Source: a virus. From it: DNA of 34,562 nt. The notes beneath the pieces were generated by a model. The model made no database searches and was not told the origin of the DNA. It saw only the letters and a program-made list of their open reading frames with translations. The first letter of the stretch is position 1. The number at the start of each line of letters is the position of its first letter. The stretch spans positions 1-34,562 of the IMG/VR virus record IMGVR_UViG_3300043172_000287; one strand, given 5' to 3'. The position numbers and the translations under genes are program-made. This document shows, one piece after another, positions 1 to 7,759 of the stretch.

Positions 1-1179
1 ATGGCGTACCCGTTCTTCGGGGAGCTGGTCATGAGGATGGTGATGCATGAGTCTAAGACAGCAGGGGTAGGTACTACTTGTGTGGATCACAAGGGCAACA
101 TGTACTACAACCCCGAGTGGGTCAAGGGATTCACCAGTGTGCAGGAAACGATGTTCGAGCTTGCACATGAGGTGATGCACCTTGTCCAGCGGTGTACCGT
201 GCGGTTCCCTCAAGGTGGGAACCATAGGGTATGGAACATAGCCGCTGACATCAAGGTGGATAGCATCCTCGTTGACTCAGGGCTCAAGCAATCGGCGGTG
301 AGCAAGAAGAACATCACCGATGAGCTGATGGAGAAGCACCGTGGTAAGACAACGGAGCAGATCTACTACCACCTGATGCAGAACCCCGATGAGGTTAAGT
401 CCTTTGGTGGGTGCCCTCATGAGCAGCAGGGAGAGGGTGGTGGTGAAGGCCCGAAGATAGAGCCCGGTAGCCAAGTTGGTGAACGGGGTTGCACATCGGG
501 TGCCTTGCATGGTGAGGTGCCCAACGCTGAGACAGTGGAGAAATGGAAGCAGCATGTCATCGCTGCTGCCATGAACGCGCAGAAGCGGGGCAAGGCACCG
601 GGATTCGCTGATGAATTCCTTGCCGAGATCCGCAGGCCCAGCGTCACATGGAAGGAGTACCTGAGAAGGCAGGCCACGGCTCTGTTCAGAGGTAGGTATG
701 CGTACCCACGACCGAACAGACGAACCCGTGCTATTCTCAGGGGTGCCAGCAGTCAGATGGTACTACCTACTAGGACACGTAGCCCCAACGGCGCCGTCAT
801 CTTGATGGATTGCTCAGGGTCTATCGGCGAGGACAACATGACTCAGTTCTTGTCGGAGTGTTCAGGTATTCTACGTGAGACAGGGTGCAAGTGGTTGAAG
901 GTTTACTTCCACGATGTACTATGCTACCATGTAGAGGACTTCGACCTGAAGACCATTGATAAGGTCAAGGTATCTTGGGGAGGCACATCTCATCTAGATG
1001 TGTTCGAGAAGGTTATCGAAAGTGGAGACAAGATTGGTATGGTAGTAGCCTTCACCGATCTGGAGTCGGAGTTCCCCACTGATAAGCCTCCCTTCCCGGT
1101 GCTGTGGGCTGTGCCTGAAGGGTACGAGGGACATGACTACCCTTGGGGTGACATGGTGGTGGTGAAGAATACTAAGTGA
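1..1179 (+). CDS. VWA-like metallopeptidase-domain protein (DUF2201 type), 5' end probably cut
   Basis: The N-terminal part looks like the putative metallopeptidase domain of the DUF2201 family. HEVMH at residues 56-60 is a zinc HExxH motif, preceded by the family-like PFFGELV and YYNPEW segments. The C-terminal third is a VWA-like domain with a MIDAS-type DCSGS at residues 270-274 and a later GGTSH. A Gly/Glu-rich linker at about residues 140-165 separates the halves. In bacteria such proteins usually sit beside a MoxR-type AAA+ ATPase and are thought to act as a metal-dependent chaperone or protease pair. Any such partner would lie upstream of this window. The ATG is at base 1, and relatives usually have extra residues before PFFG, so the true start may be outside. 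Family assignment is firm; the substrate is unknown. Confidence 0.8.
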   Translation: MAYPFFGELVMRMVMHESKTAGVGTTCVDHKGNMYYNPEWVKGFTSVQETMFELAHEVMHLVQRCTVRFPQGGNHRVWNIAADIKVDSILVDSGLKQSAVSKKNITDELMEKHRGKTTEQIYYHLMQNPDEVKSFGGCPHEQQGEGGGEGPKIEPGSQVGERGCTSGALHGEVPNAETVEKWKQHVIAAAMNAQKRGKAPGFADEFLAEIRRPSVTWKEYLRRQATALFRGRYAYPRPNRRTRAILRGASSQMVLPTRTRSPNGAVILMDCSGSIGEDNMTQFLSECSGILRETGCKWLKVYFHDVLCYHVEDFDLKTIDKVKVSWGGTSHLDVFEKVIESGDKIGMVVAFTDLESEFPTDKPPFPVLWAVPEGYEGHDYPWGDMVVVKNTK

Positions 1180-1186
1180 GGTTGAC

Positions 1187-1426
1187 ATGAGTGAAACGGT
1201 GAGTAAACATAGTGACTGGTACCAAATGGAAGAGGAAGTCACTCACTTCTGTGGTGGTAACACATTGAATGAGAAGGTTGGGGTAAACAAACCCAAGGGT
1301 ACACAAACAGAGTTGACCAAGTGGTTCAACCCTACCACTAAAGAGGATGACTCAGATACCAGTACGTGCAACGCTTGCGGTGCTGAGTACAAACAAGGCG
1401 ACCAACTGAATAAGATAGGGAGTTAA
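1187..1426 (+). CDS. Small hypothetical protein with a CxxC knuckle
   Basis: This 79-residue protein begins 7 bp after the metallopeptidase gene. It is hydrophilic and Thr/Lys/Glu-rich. Near the C-terminus it has CNACGAEYKQGD, a single CxxCG zinc-knuckle-like motif. One pair of cysteines cannot complete a zinc site, so binding would need dimerisation, a partner or other ligands such as upstream His residues. A purine-rich GTGAGG precedes the ATG at short spacing. I do not recognise a family. Confidence 0.65.
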   Translation: MSETVSKHSDWYQMEEEVTHFCGGNTLNEKVGVNKPKGTQTELTKWFNPTTKEDDSDTSTCNACGAEYKQGDQLNKIGS

Positions 1427-1427
1427 G

Positions 1428-2435
1428 ATGGGAAAATGGACTACAACTAGCTTCATCGAAGCGTTCATGACTAATAGACTTGGACGCAAGAGAGTACATG
1501 GTACGTACCGTGTGCTTGAAGGCGACCACTGTAGGCTGCTGGTCAGAGCTGCTGTTGAGTATGGTAGACCAGCCGGTAGCTCACTGATGGCTATTAACCT
1601 ACAGCCAACGATCAACACTAACCCTATGGCCTTCTGGCATCATCACAACTACCATAACCTCTCGTATAGGATGAGGAGAGGGTTTAATGTGGGCCAATGG
1701 CAATCGCTACCTCAAGTAATGATGAGTGGTGAGGATGCAAACCTTATCTCATCAGGCATCATCGAGGAGGGTACTGATTGTGTATTGGTGGAGATAGGAG
1801 ATAAGCCTTACCTTATGTATAGGGCTGCGAATCCTGCTGGTGAGTACATAGATGCGTTCAAGTGGATAAAGCCTGTACCTAATAGATCGTCTAACGTCGC
1901 GGAGGCAGTAGCACAGACCAAAGATCCTGAAGGTCAAACTAATATCTGCGGTGAGTGGTGGGGTGAACCTCAAGCCTTTGACTTCATGCCACCTGTGTTT
2001 GATCCTGAGGCAGTAAAGACTATGAGTAACCCGATGAACCCTCTTGACTATGGGTTCACTATGGAGGAAGTGTACGCTGTATCCTCTGGGTATGGTGATG
2101 ATGAGATGTATAGTCTCCGTCCTAAGTCTGAGCTACTCGGCGCTCCACCTACTGCAAGGGCGGGCAACTGGCTGAGTGCCATACTCAAATGGCAGAAGGC
2201 AGCTGAGTCTTGGGAGGCTAGATCACCTACTGAGTACAAGGGATTGTCTTGTCAGACCAGCCGGTACACCACAAGGGTGGACCCTAAGACGGATGGTTCC
2301 ATACTCCGAACATCACAAGGTGTGTATGTAACAGGGAAGCTGCACTCTAAAGATACATGGGATGAGGTGTGTGTGCTAGATAGATGGCATAAGCTGATGA
2401 CCATATCCAAGCGACTCAGGGTCAACTCATGCTAG
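1428..2435 (+). CDS. Hypothetical protein, unknown function
   Basis: This is a 335-residue soluble protein with no signal peptide or membrane segment. It starts directly after the previous stop (TAAG ATG) and ends 7 bp inside the following sigma-like gene, so it belongs to the same operon. A His/Tyr-rich stretch (HHHNYHNLSYRMRR) lies near residue 75, and a Trp/Phe/Pro-rich patch near residue 185. I recognise no catalytic motif or family. Its position just before a transcription factor gene is suggestive only. Confidence 0.7.
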   Translation: MGKWTTTSFIEAFMTNRLGRKRVHGTYRVLEGDHCRLLVRAAVEYGRPAGSSLMAINLQPTINTNPMAFWHHHNYHNLSYRMRRGFNVGQWQSLPQVMMSGEDANLISSGIIEEGTDCVLVEIGDKPYLMYRAANPAGEYIDAFKWIKPVPNRSSNVAEAVAQTKDPEGQTNICGEWWGEPQAFDFMPPVFDPEAVKTMSNPMNPLDYGFTMEEVYAVSSGYGDDEMYSLRPKSELLGAPPTARAGNWLSAILKWQKAAESWEARSPTEYKGLSCQTSRYTTRVDPKTDGSILRTSQGVYVTGKLHSKDTWDEVCVLDRWHKLMTISKRLRVNSC

Positions 2436-3694
2436 CCTATAGAAATCCAAGGTATAGAGCTATGGTACGTAACAATTACTATGAGGAGGTAGCCAGGGAT
2501 CAAGTGTATCTAACAGAAGCCGAAGAGATTAGTCTAATCAGTCAGTACACAGAGCAGAAGGCTAAGCTGCATCTCTATGTCCTTGATAGGAAGAGATGTG
2601 TCACGCACTTTCTGAAGGTGTATGATGAGATCAGGGCAGCGGGTACCTCCATAGCTAAGCTGAGTGCGGAGACTAACACCCGTAAGGCAGGGCTCAACAC
2701 TATGATTGATGGTAGGTTCGATGTTCAATTGAAGGCAGCACGTTACGTGGATGCGGCAGTAGATACCAGCTGCTACCTAAGCACCACGCTGTTTGATCTG
2801 AACCTATCGAATGAGATCTATAATGAGATGCTTGCACTGTGCAAGCCCACTAAGAAACTGGATGCTATACGTGATGAGCTAAGTAGGATAGAGGATACCC
2901 TGCTGCGCTCAATGTTGATGGCTGCGTGTGAGATAGCCAAGCGTTGCTCGTCCACCATCCTGAGTATAGATGAGAAGGATGCAGCACAAGAGGCAAAGAT
3001 CTTTCTCCTTGAGTCTATCCGCAGGTACAACCCTGACTATCGGACACCCAAAGGTGAGCGGGTGAAGCTATGTACCTATGCATATGGTAGGGCAGAGCGA
3101 TTGGTCATGGAGTGGGTGCTTACTAACAGCAGGTTGGTACGTGTGCCTCGTTCAAAGATGAAGCGCATACTGATAGTAGTCAAGGCTTATGAGGGCCTCG
3201 ACTCTAGTGATACCAACCTATTCACGGTAACGAAGGAAGCTAATGCTATCATGAAGGGTCGTAAGACATTGACAGCTAACAACGCCTTCGATATCAAGGA
3301 GGTAGATGAACTCATAAAGATCTTGACAAGTAACTACATCAGGTTGGATCAGCCGTTCAATAGAAAAAGCTCAACAGGACCTCTTACTATAGGTGATATG
3401 ATTAGTAACGAGGAACCCTCTGCTGCGGATGTTCTCGAAGCAGCGGATAACAAAGAGCTACTGTTGGATGCTATGCAAGATTACCTTACTAAGCTGGAGC
3501 TACAGATCATAACACTTCGGTACTTCCATGATCCATTGGGGGATGTACCTAAGGCGTTGACTGAGATCGGTCCGTTGCTAGTGTCAGTGTATGGAGGTGT
3601 GAGCTATAGTAGAGAGACAATAAGAAAGTTCGAGAAGATAGCACTAGATAAACTGAAGGCAGTTGAGGAGGTTCAAGAACTATGGTCACTGTAA
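2429..3694 (+). CDS. Divergent sigma-70-family RNA polymerase sigma factor
   Basis: The C-terminal two thirds follow the order of a sigma-70 factor. Region 2-like sequence spans residues 155-242: DAAQEAKIFLLESIRRYNP matches the usual 'D-x-x-QEG-x-x-GLL-x-A-x-x-xF-x-P' pattern, then CTYAYGRAERLV and RLVRVPRS. A region 3 equivalent ends in IRLDQPF followed by TGPLTIGDMI, the typical 'LD-P...L-D' linker. Region 4-like sequence spans 345-412, with LELQIITLRYF, ALTEIG and SRETIRKFEKIALDKLK, the 'SRE-IRQ-E--AL-KLR' helix-turn-helix. The turn between EIG and SRET is about five residues longer than usual. The N-terminal 150 residues are unrecognised. It would bind host core RNA polymerase and redirect it to a phage promoter class. 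The start overlaps the previous gene by 7 bp. Confidence 0.75.
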   Translation: MLAYRNPRYRAMVRNNYYEEVARDQVYLTEAEEISLISQYTEQKAKLHLYVLDRKRCVTHFLKVYDEIRAAGTSIAKLSAETNTRKAGLNTMIDGRFDVQLKAARYVDAAVDTSCYLSTTLFDLNLSNEIYNEMLALCKPTKKLDAIRDELSRIEDTLLRSMLMAACEIAKRCSSTILSIDEKDAAQEAKIFLLESIRRYNPDYRTPKGERVKLCTYAYGRAERLVMEWVLTNSRLVRVPRSKMKRILIVVKAYEGLDSSDTNLFTVTKEANAIMKGRKTLTANNAFDIKEVDELIKILTSNYIRLDQPFNRKSSTGPLTIGDMISNEEPSAADVLEAADNKELLLDAMQDYLTKLELQIITLRYFHDPLGDVPKALTEIGPLLVSVYGGVSYSRETIRKFEKIALDKLKAVEEVQELWSL

Positions 3695-3993
3695 GCTACG
3701 AGCTGGTACTTGGTGTGTTTGCACTAGGACTAGGGTTGGGAGGGTTGACATGCCTGATCGCTGTGGTTCTGGGTAGTGTTTGGTACAACACAAGGAATAA
3801 AAAGGATGATGATGAGGATGAGGATGAAGGGCTCGTCATACCTATGTCAGCGTTGATGGGTGGAGGTGCAGGCAATAGAGCTGTAAGCTACGCTGACCTC
3901 CAACGTGCTGCCGCTGAGGTATCGGCAGCGCAAGGACAAGCAGCAGGGGCAGCTGATAAGAAAGGTCCTCCCCAAACCACCGCATACCTATAG
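3682..3993 (+). CDS. Small single-pass membrane protein
   Basis: This 103-residue protein has one long hydrophobic helix at about residues 6-34. It is followed by a basic/acidic stretch (RNKKDDDEDEDEG) and an Ala/Gly/Gln-rich, probably disordered tail. The layout suggests an inner-membrane anchor with a cytoplasmic tail. It overlaps the sigma-like gene by 13 bp, and a GAGGAGG ribosome site lies about 10 bp before the ATG inside that gene. The function is unknown; a holin or envelope role would be speculation. Confidence 0.7.
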   Translation: MVTVSYELVLGVFALGLGLGGLTCLIAVVLGSVWYNTRNKKDDDEDEDEGLVIPMSALMGGGAGNRAVSYADLQRAAAEVSAAQGQAAGAADKKGPPQTTAYL

Positions 3994-4001
3994 GAGATGT
4001 G

Positions 4002-4370
4002 ATGCCTTACATTACACAAGACGACAGGAAGCAGTACGATCCAGACTTGGATGCGATAGACGATGGCTTGTCTGAGTATGGGTACATCTCTGGTCATGTG
4101 ACCTATGTACTCTACAAGATCCTGGCTCGGTGGTGGAAGATGAACCCTTGTTATGACACCATCGCCCACATCAGAGGGTGCCTCATTGGTACGCTCAGTG
4201 AGTTGGATCGGCGGTACTTCTTCCCGTATGAGAATGATAAGATCAATCAGAATGGTGACGTTGACCTAGAGCACAGGGGCATGGTTGAAATGTGTGATGA
4301 ACTTGAGTGTGAAAGGTGCAACAATCTTGCGTGCAACGATGATGACATAGACAACAGGGGAGGTGCGTAA
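4002..4370 (+). CDS. DUF6899-like conserved phage protein
   Basis: The protein starts MPYITQDDRKQYDP. It continues with a helical segment around YVLYKILARWW, then IGTLSELDRRYFFPYENDKINQNGDV. This arrangement (MPYI-Q-DR at the start, then Y-RR...PYE--KI--NGDV) is what I recall for the DUF6899 family of small phage proteins of unknown function. The C-terminus adds a Cys/Asp-rich tail (CDELECERCNNLACNDDD) with two CxxC-like pairs that could hold a metal. An AGGAG site sits at suitable distance from the ATG. A GTG three bases upstream is in frame but closer to that site, so the ATG is preferred. Confidence 0.75.
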   Translation: MPYITQDDRKQYDPDLDAIDDGLSEYGYISGHVTYVLYKILARWWKMNPCYDTIAHIRGCLIGTLSELDRRYFFPYENDKINQNGDVDLEHRGMVEMCDELECERCNNLACNDDDIDNRGGA

Positions 4371-4579
4371 TGTATGTACCGGAAGGATACTATCACAAAG
4401 CTACAAACGAGAGCTTCAATAGTGGTGAGAAGGTGGAGATCTATCACAGTACAGTGGAAGATGATTACCTTGTAATCATAGGTATAGATCCTAATGATAT
4501 AGGCTACTACTTCACCAAGACACAGCTTGAACTGCTTGTCCTAGCAGGTACGGATGTGCTCAATGATGAGAAGGTATAA
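4370..4579 (+). CDS. Small hypothetical protein
   Basis: This 69-residue acidic protein is translationally coupled to the preceding gene through a TAATG overlap. It is rich in Tyr and beta-prone residues (YHSTVEDDYLVIIGID) and ends in a short helix. No cysteine pairs, membrane segment or family could be recognised. Confidence 0.65.
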   Translation: MYVPEGYYHKATNESFNSGEKVEIYHSTVEDDYLVIIGIDPNDIGYYFTKTQLELLVLAGTDVLNDEKV

Positions 4580-4581
4580 GC

Positions 4582-5307
4582 ATGGGTGGTAAGGGATCAG
4601 GTAGGAAGAAGGGAGACAAGCAGAGGGTAGGGAGGAACAACAGTACCTTCCTCACTAGATCTCTTGTTGATATCAACAATGAGATCAAGCAGGCATATGT
4701 CCATATCACAGGGAGAGATAAGCTATGGAAAACATACAACAAGGTCACACCCACTGAGGCAGAGGCTTGCTTCGCTGACCATAAGGGCAGGTGTGCGTAC
4801 TGTGACAAGGCACTGACATACCTGGGTCATGTGAGTGTCAACTCAGCTAGGTTGTCATGGTATGTACCCCTCAAGGTGGGGGGTGAGGCACGACCGGACA
4901 ACTTGATCGTAGTATGTGCCCGGTGTGAGAATGATTACAACTCGACACGCAAGCTACGAGGTGATATAGTAGGGCTAGATAGCTTTGCTGATGCTTGTGA
5001 GCAGCTGTTCATAGCTGTTAAGGAAGGGAGGCCGCAAGAAGAAAGAGATAACCTAAAGGATAGGTTGAACGTGAAACTATCTACTGTTGCTACCTGCATG
5101 AGGTACGTCGCTCGTCCTAAGTGGAGGCCCGTCGTCCTTGAGAAGATGATCGAAGGAGAGAACACTATTGGTGAGAGGCTAGAAGATATGGCCAAGGGTA
5201 AAGATACAAAGTATTCTATCACTGAGGATATGAAGCAGATGGTAACCACTAAGCAGTACAAGATACTGAGAGGAAAAGACAATGGCAAGAATGAAACTAA
5301 GACGTAA
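4582..5307 (+). CDS. HNH-fold nuclease-like protein with altered catalytic His position
   Basis: Residues 71-117 carry the HNH/zinc scaffold: CAYC (71-74), then VPLKVGG, PDNLIVVCARC (105-115) and a trailing Asn. In active HNH enzymes the residue before 'xP-xxGG' is normally Asp-His; here it is Ser-Trp (SWYVPL, residues 92-97). The zinc cysteines and the DNL asparagine remain but the usual general base is missing. The N-terminus (GGKGSGRKKGDKQR) is a basic, DNA-binding-like tail. The C-terminal half is helical and unrecognised. It may be a structural or DNA-binding relative rather than a nuclease. The end overlaps the next gene by 26 bp. Confidence 0.65.
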   Translation: MGGKGSGRKKGDKQRVGRNNSTFLTRSLVDINNEIKQAYVHITGRDKLWKTYNKVTPTEAEACFADHKGRCAYCDKALTYLGHVSVNSARLSWYVPLKVGGEARPDNLIVVCARCENDYNSTRKLRGDIVGLDSFADACEQLFIAVKEGRPQEERDNLKDRLNVKLSTVATCMRYVARPKWRPVVLEKMIEGENTIGERLEDMAKGKDTKYSITEDMKQMVTTKQYKILRGKDNGKNETKT

Positions 5308-5749
5308 GCCGAAGCGACCGGATCGCAAGACAATTCGTGTGTACCTGTATGATGTCAATGTGAGTACAGTGGCGGATGTGGTGCTACTTAAAGATCAATT
5401 CTCCAAGAGGTTTGCACCGGGCACAAAGCAACACAAGGACTACAACTGGTACGACTTCAGTAACGTACAACATGAGGATGTCTACTTGGAAGATGACTTC
5501 GGAACTATGGAAGCTTACATCGAAATCCCTGAAGGCCCTGACCAGTGGGCTGTTAGACTAGGGAAGTACAACGAAAGGCTCAGCGTCTACAATGAGTGGG
5601 CTAAGGATAAGAAGGTGGAGATCGCAGCAGAAGAGAAGCGAAGAGAAGCAGCAGCTCTCAGGAAGAAACAAGGTATGATCGAAGACATCAACGCCAAGAT
5701 AGTACAGCTAACAGCTGAGGCTAAGGGACTAGAGGATGAAATCCTTTAA
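5282..5749 (+). CDS. Hypothetical protein with C-terminal coiled coil
   Basis: This 155-residue protein has a very basic N-terminus (ARMKLRRKPKRPDRK) and a beta-rich middle with acidic patches. From about residue 100 it has a continuous Lys/Glu/Ala helix (EEKRREAAALRKK, then IVQLTAEAKGLEDEI) expected to form a coiled coil. It overlaps the HNH-like gene by 26 bp and the next gene by 14 bp, a strong sign of operon expression. A GAGGAAAAG ribosome site precedes the ATG. The function is unknown. Confidence 0.65.
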   Translation: MARMKLRRKPKRPDRKTIRVYLYDVNVSTVADVVLLKDQFSKRFAPGTKQHKDYNWYDFSNVQHEDVYLEDDFGTMEAYIEIPEGPDQWAVRLGKYNERLSVYNEWAKDKKVEIAAEEKRREAAALRKKQGMIEDINAKIVQLTAEAKGLEDEIL

Positions 5750-5987
5750 GGATATATTTACATGGGTTAATAATCCTAACGCTAGAAAGATACACCTAAC
5801 TGTAAATAGTGAGTGGTATCTCTACTCCTATGAGGGTAGGTTACTTACTGCTCATGGATGTGAGCAGTCTTATGGAGGTAGTATATTTGAAGGAGAAATT
5901 AACCACTGTGCTTACTGTCAGGCTGAAGTACCTACTTCTATGGAGGTAGCAGGTAAGCTACTGGTATGGGGTAACGACTATGAGTGA
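5736..5987 (+). CDS. Small CxxC protein, member A of a dispersed paralogous family
   Basis: This 83-residue protein has an early Trp-centred strand (SEWYLYSY) and a late motif CAYCQAEVPTSMEVAGKLLVW. The plan 'polar/Gly-x-W-hydrophobic...CxxCxxx(I/V/A)P...' recurs in four other small genes of this window (5980, 8457, 8726, 16143). The local sequence is more A+T-rich than the flanking genes. It probably forms a small zinc-ribbon-like fold, although one CxxC gives only two ligands. Its ATG lies 14 bp inside the preceding gene and it ends 8 bp inside the next family member. Confidence 0.7.
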   Translation: MKSFKDIFTWVNNPNARKIHLTVNSEWYLYSYEGRLLTAHGCEQSYGGSIFEGEINHCAYCQAEVPTSMEVAGKLLVWGNDYE

Positions 5988-6300
5988 CCTAGGTGGTAAA
6001 TTCAGAGTGAATCACCCGAATGATGTGATAGCTAAGGATGGGTGGCATGTAGTACGCAACGAACGATCATACGATATGTATGGTGATGGTAACAAGAGGA
6101 TGATATGGTACAACACGTACCACTACCATGAAGGGATAGGGCTCAACCGCTGCACCGTGTCTCCCTCGGTATCCCTGGTAAGGGAAGGTGAGATCACGTT
6201 GACACCTCACATGTTTTGCCGTAGCTGTAGCACAGAGGTACCGGAATATATCCAAGGGTTCTTGAAGATGATTGCATGGAGTGAAAGAGATGAAGATTGA
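5980..6300 (+). CDS. Small CxxC protein, member B of a dispersed paralogous family
   Basis: This 106-residue protein shares the family plan: DGWHVVR near residue 20 and CRSCSTEVPEYIQGF near residue 80, then a hydrophobic KMIAW. It directly follows member A with an 8-bp overlap, so the two look like a tandem pair. The middle is longer and richer in Tyr/His than in the others. The end overlaps the helicase gene by 11 bp. The molecular function is unknown. Confidence 0.7.
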   Translation: MSDLGGKFRVNHPNDVIAKDGWHVVRNERSYDMYGDGNKRMIWYNTYHYHEGIGLNRCTVSPSVSLVREGEITLTPHMFCRSCSTEVPEYIQGFLKMIAWSERDED

Positions 6301-7759
6301 GTTCGATAATACCATAGCCTTGGTTAAGCCTGCCTCTGATGGTGAGCTTGAGATGTACGCCAAGGTGAGAGATCAGATAAAGACTATGGCCCCCGGTGCT
6401 AAGTACATGCACAACCATAAGCTGTACCTCCGTACCAGTGGGAAGCATGGTTGGGATGGTAAGGCAAGTGTGCTTAGTAAGCCACACCCTAGCAACAAGA
6501 GCGCCTTCTTCCCGACAGGGCTATTGCCTTACGTGTATAAACAACTGATGAGCCTGATGCCTAAAGAGGTCATCAGCTTCAGTGATCTACGCAATGTGCC
6601 CAAGGCTCAGGTAGGTAAGCTAACCGTACCTCTGTATGATTTCCAGCGGATAGCCTATGACTCAGCGATGCACAACACAGTGACTATGGGTGGCAACGTG
6701 TTCGACTGGCCGTGTGGTGTGCTGAAGATAGCTACTGGTGGTGGTAAGACAGAGCTAGCCGTTGCCATGTTCGAGACTAACCCCGTGCCTACTATATTCG
6801 TGGTGCATCGCAAGCACCTGATGAGTCAGGCTATTAGGAGATTCGCTAAGTATGGTGTGACAGCAGGACAGATAGGCGACAGTGTATTTGATCCGGACCC
6901 CAACGGTATCTCGGTGGCCACGATCCAGACACTACACAACAGGCTCAAGGAAGGGGACATGAGCAAGGTCAACCAGTTCATCAAAGCAGGGCAGATCTTC
7001 TTTGATGAGGCCCACCTGTGTGCTAGTAAGCTGGACAAGGGCAACCAGTTCATTCAGTTGAGTAGGCAGTTCCGCCATGCCTACTACCGTTGGGGTCTGA
7101 CGGCTACACCCTTCATGAAGGATGAGTACAGCAACCAATTGTTGCAGGGTGCCACGGGTGATCTACTGTGTAGTATCAGCAACGATCAGCTCATCAAGGC
7201 TGGGCACCTCACCCCACCACGGGTGGTCATCATCGACATGCCCCCGCTGGGTGGGCCTAAGAAATGGCCGGAGGTGTATGAGTCCAGCATCATGTGGAAC
7301 AAGATGCGGAACGACCGCATCATTGAGGAACTAGAGAAGTGTCCGAAGCCTGCCTTTGTGATGTGTACTAGATTAACACATGCAAGTATGCTACATACTA
7401 TGGCGGAAACAAAGGGGATTTCTCTTCCCGCAGTTCAGCACGGTAAAACTTCCCTAAAGGATAGGGATGATGTGCTGTCCAAGTTGCAGGCAGGCAAGGA
7501 AAAAGCTATAATAACAACAACCATCTACGATGATGGGGTGGATCTCCCTGATCTACGTACCCTCATCCTAGCAGGAGGAGGTAAGTCTACCGTAGCTAAC
7601 CTACAAAGGATAGGCCGTGGCCTACGTAAGGCAGCAGGCAAGCATGAGGTGCTAGTCATTGACTTCAATGACAAGACAGGTGCCATACTGAAGAGGCACA
7701 GCACGGCACGCAAGAAGGTATGGAAGGATGAAGGGTTTAACATTGAGGAGACATCATGA
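6290..7759 (+). CDS. SF2 DNA/RNA helicase, UvsW-like
   Basis: This 489-residue superfamily 2 helicase has Walker A ATGGGKT (148-154), DEAH box FFDEAH (237-242), motif III LTATPF, motif V DDGVDLPDL and motif VI QRIGRGLR (439-446). A Q-motif-like YDFQRIAYD precedes Walker A. The short N-terminal region and single two-lobe core resemble T4 UvsW/RAD25-type helicases that remodel branched DNA during recombination-dependent replication. The ATG chosen has a GAAAGAG site in front and overlaps the previous gene by 11 bp; a TTG 18 bp upstream is less likely. A promoter-like sequence lies inside the reading frame near its 3' part. Confidence 0.9.
   Translation: MKIEFDNTIALVKPASDGELEMYAKVRDQIKTMAPGAKYMHNHKLYLRTSGKHGWDGKASVLSKPHPSNKSAFFPTGLLPYVYKQLMSLMPKEVISFSDLRNVPKAQVGKLTVPLYDFQRIAYDSAMHNTVTMGGNVFDWPCGVLKIATGGGKTELAVAMFETNPVPTIFVVHRKHLMSQAIRRFAKYGVTAGQIGDSVFDPDPNGISVATIQTLHNRLKEGDMSKVNQFIKAGQIFFDEAHLCASKLDKGNQFIQLSRQFRHAYYRWGLTATPFMKDEYSNQLLQGATGDLLCSISNDQLIKAGHLTPPRVVIIDMPPLGGPKKWPEVYESSIMWNKMRNDRIIEELEKCPKPAFVMCTRLTHASMLHTMAETKGISLPAVQHGKTSLKDRDDVLSKLQAGKEKAIITTTIYDDGVDLPDLRTLILAGGGKSTVANLQRIGRGLRKAAGKHEVLVIDFNDKTGAILKRHSTARKKVWKDEGFNIEETS
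7484..7513 (+). promoter_or_regulatory. Possible intragenic promoter inside the helicase gene
   Basis: TTGCAG, an 18-bp spacer and a perfect TATAAT are preceded by the same A-tract and GC dinucleotide found at the three intergenic promoters. AAAAAAGCTATAATA is identical over 15 bases to the promoter at 19852. The bases also encode helicase residues, so this could be chance. If active, it would transcribe the GP88-domain gene and the downstream ligase block. Confidence 0.35.
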
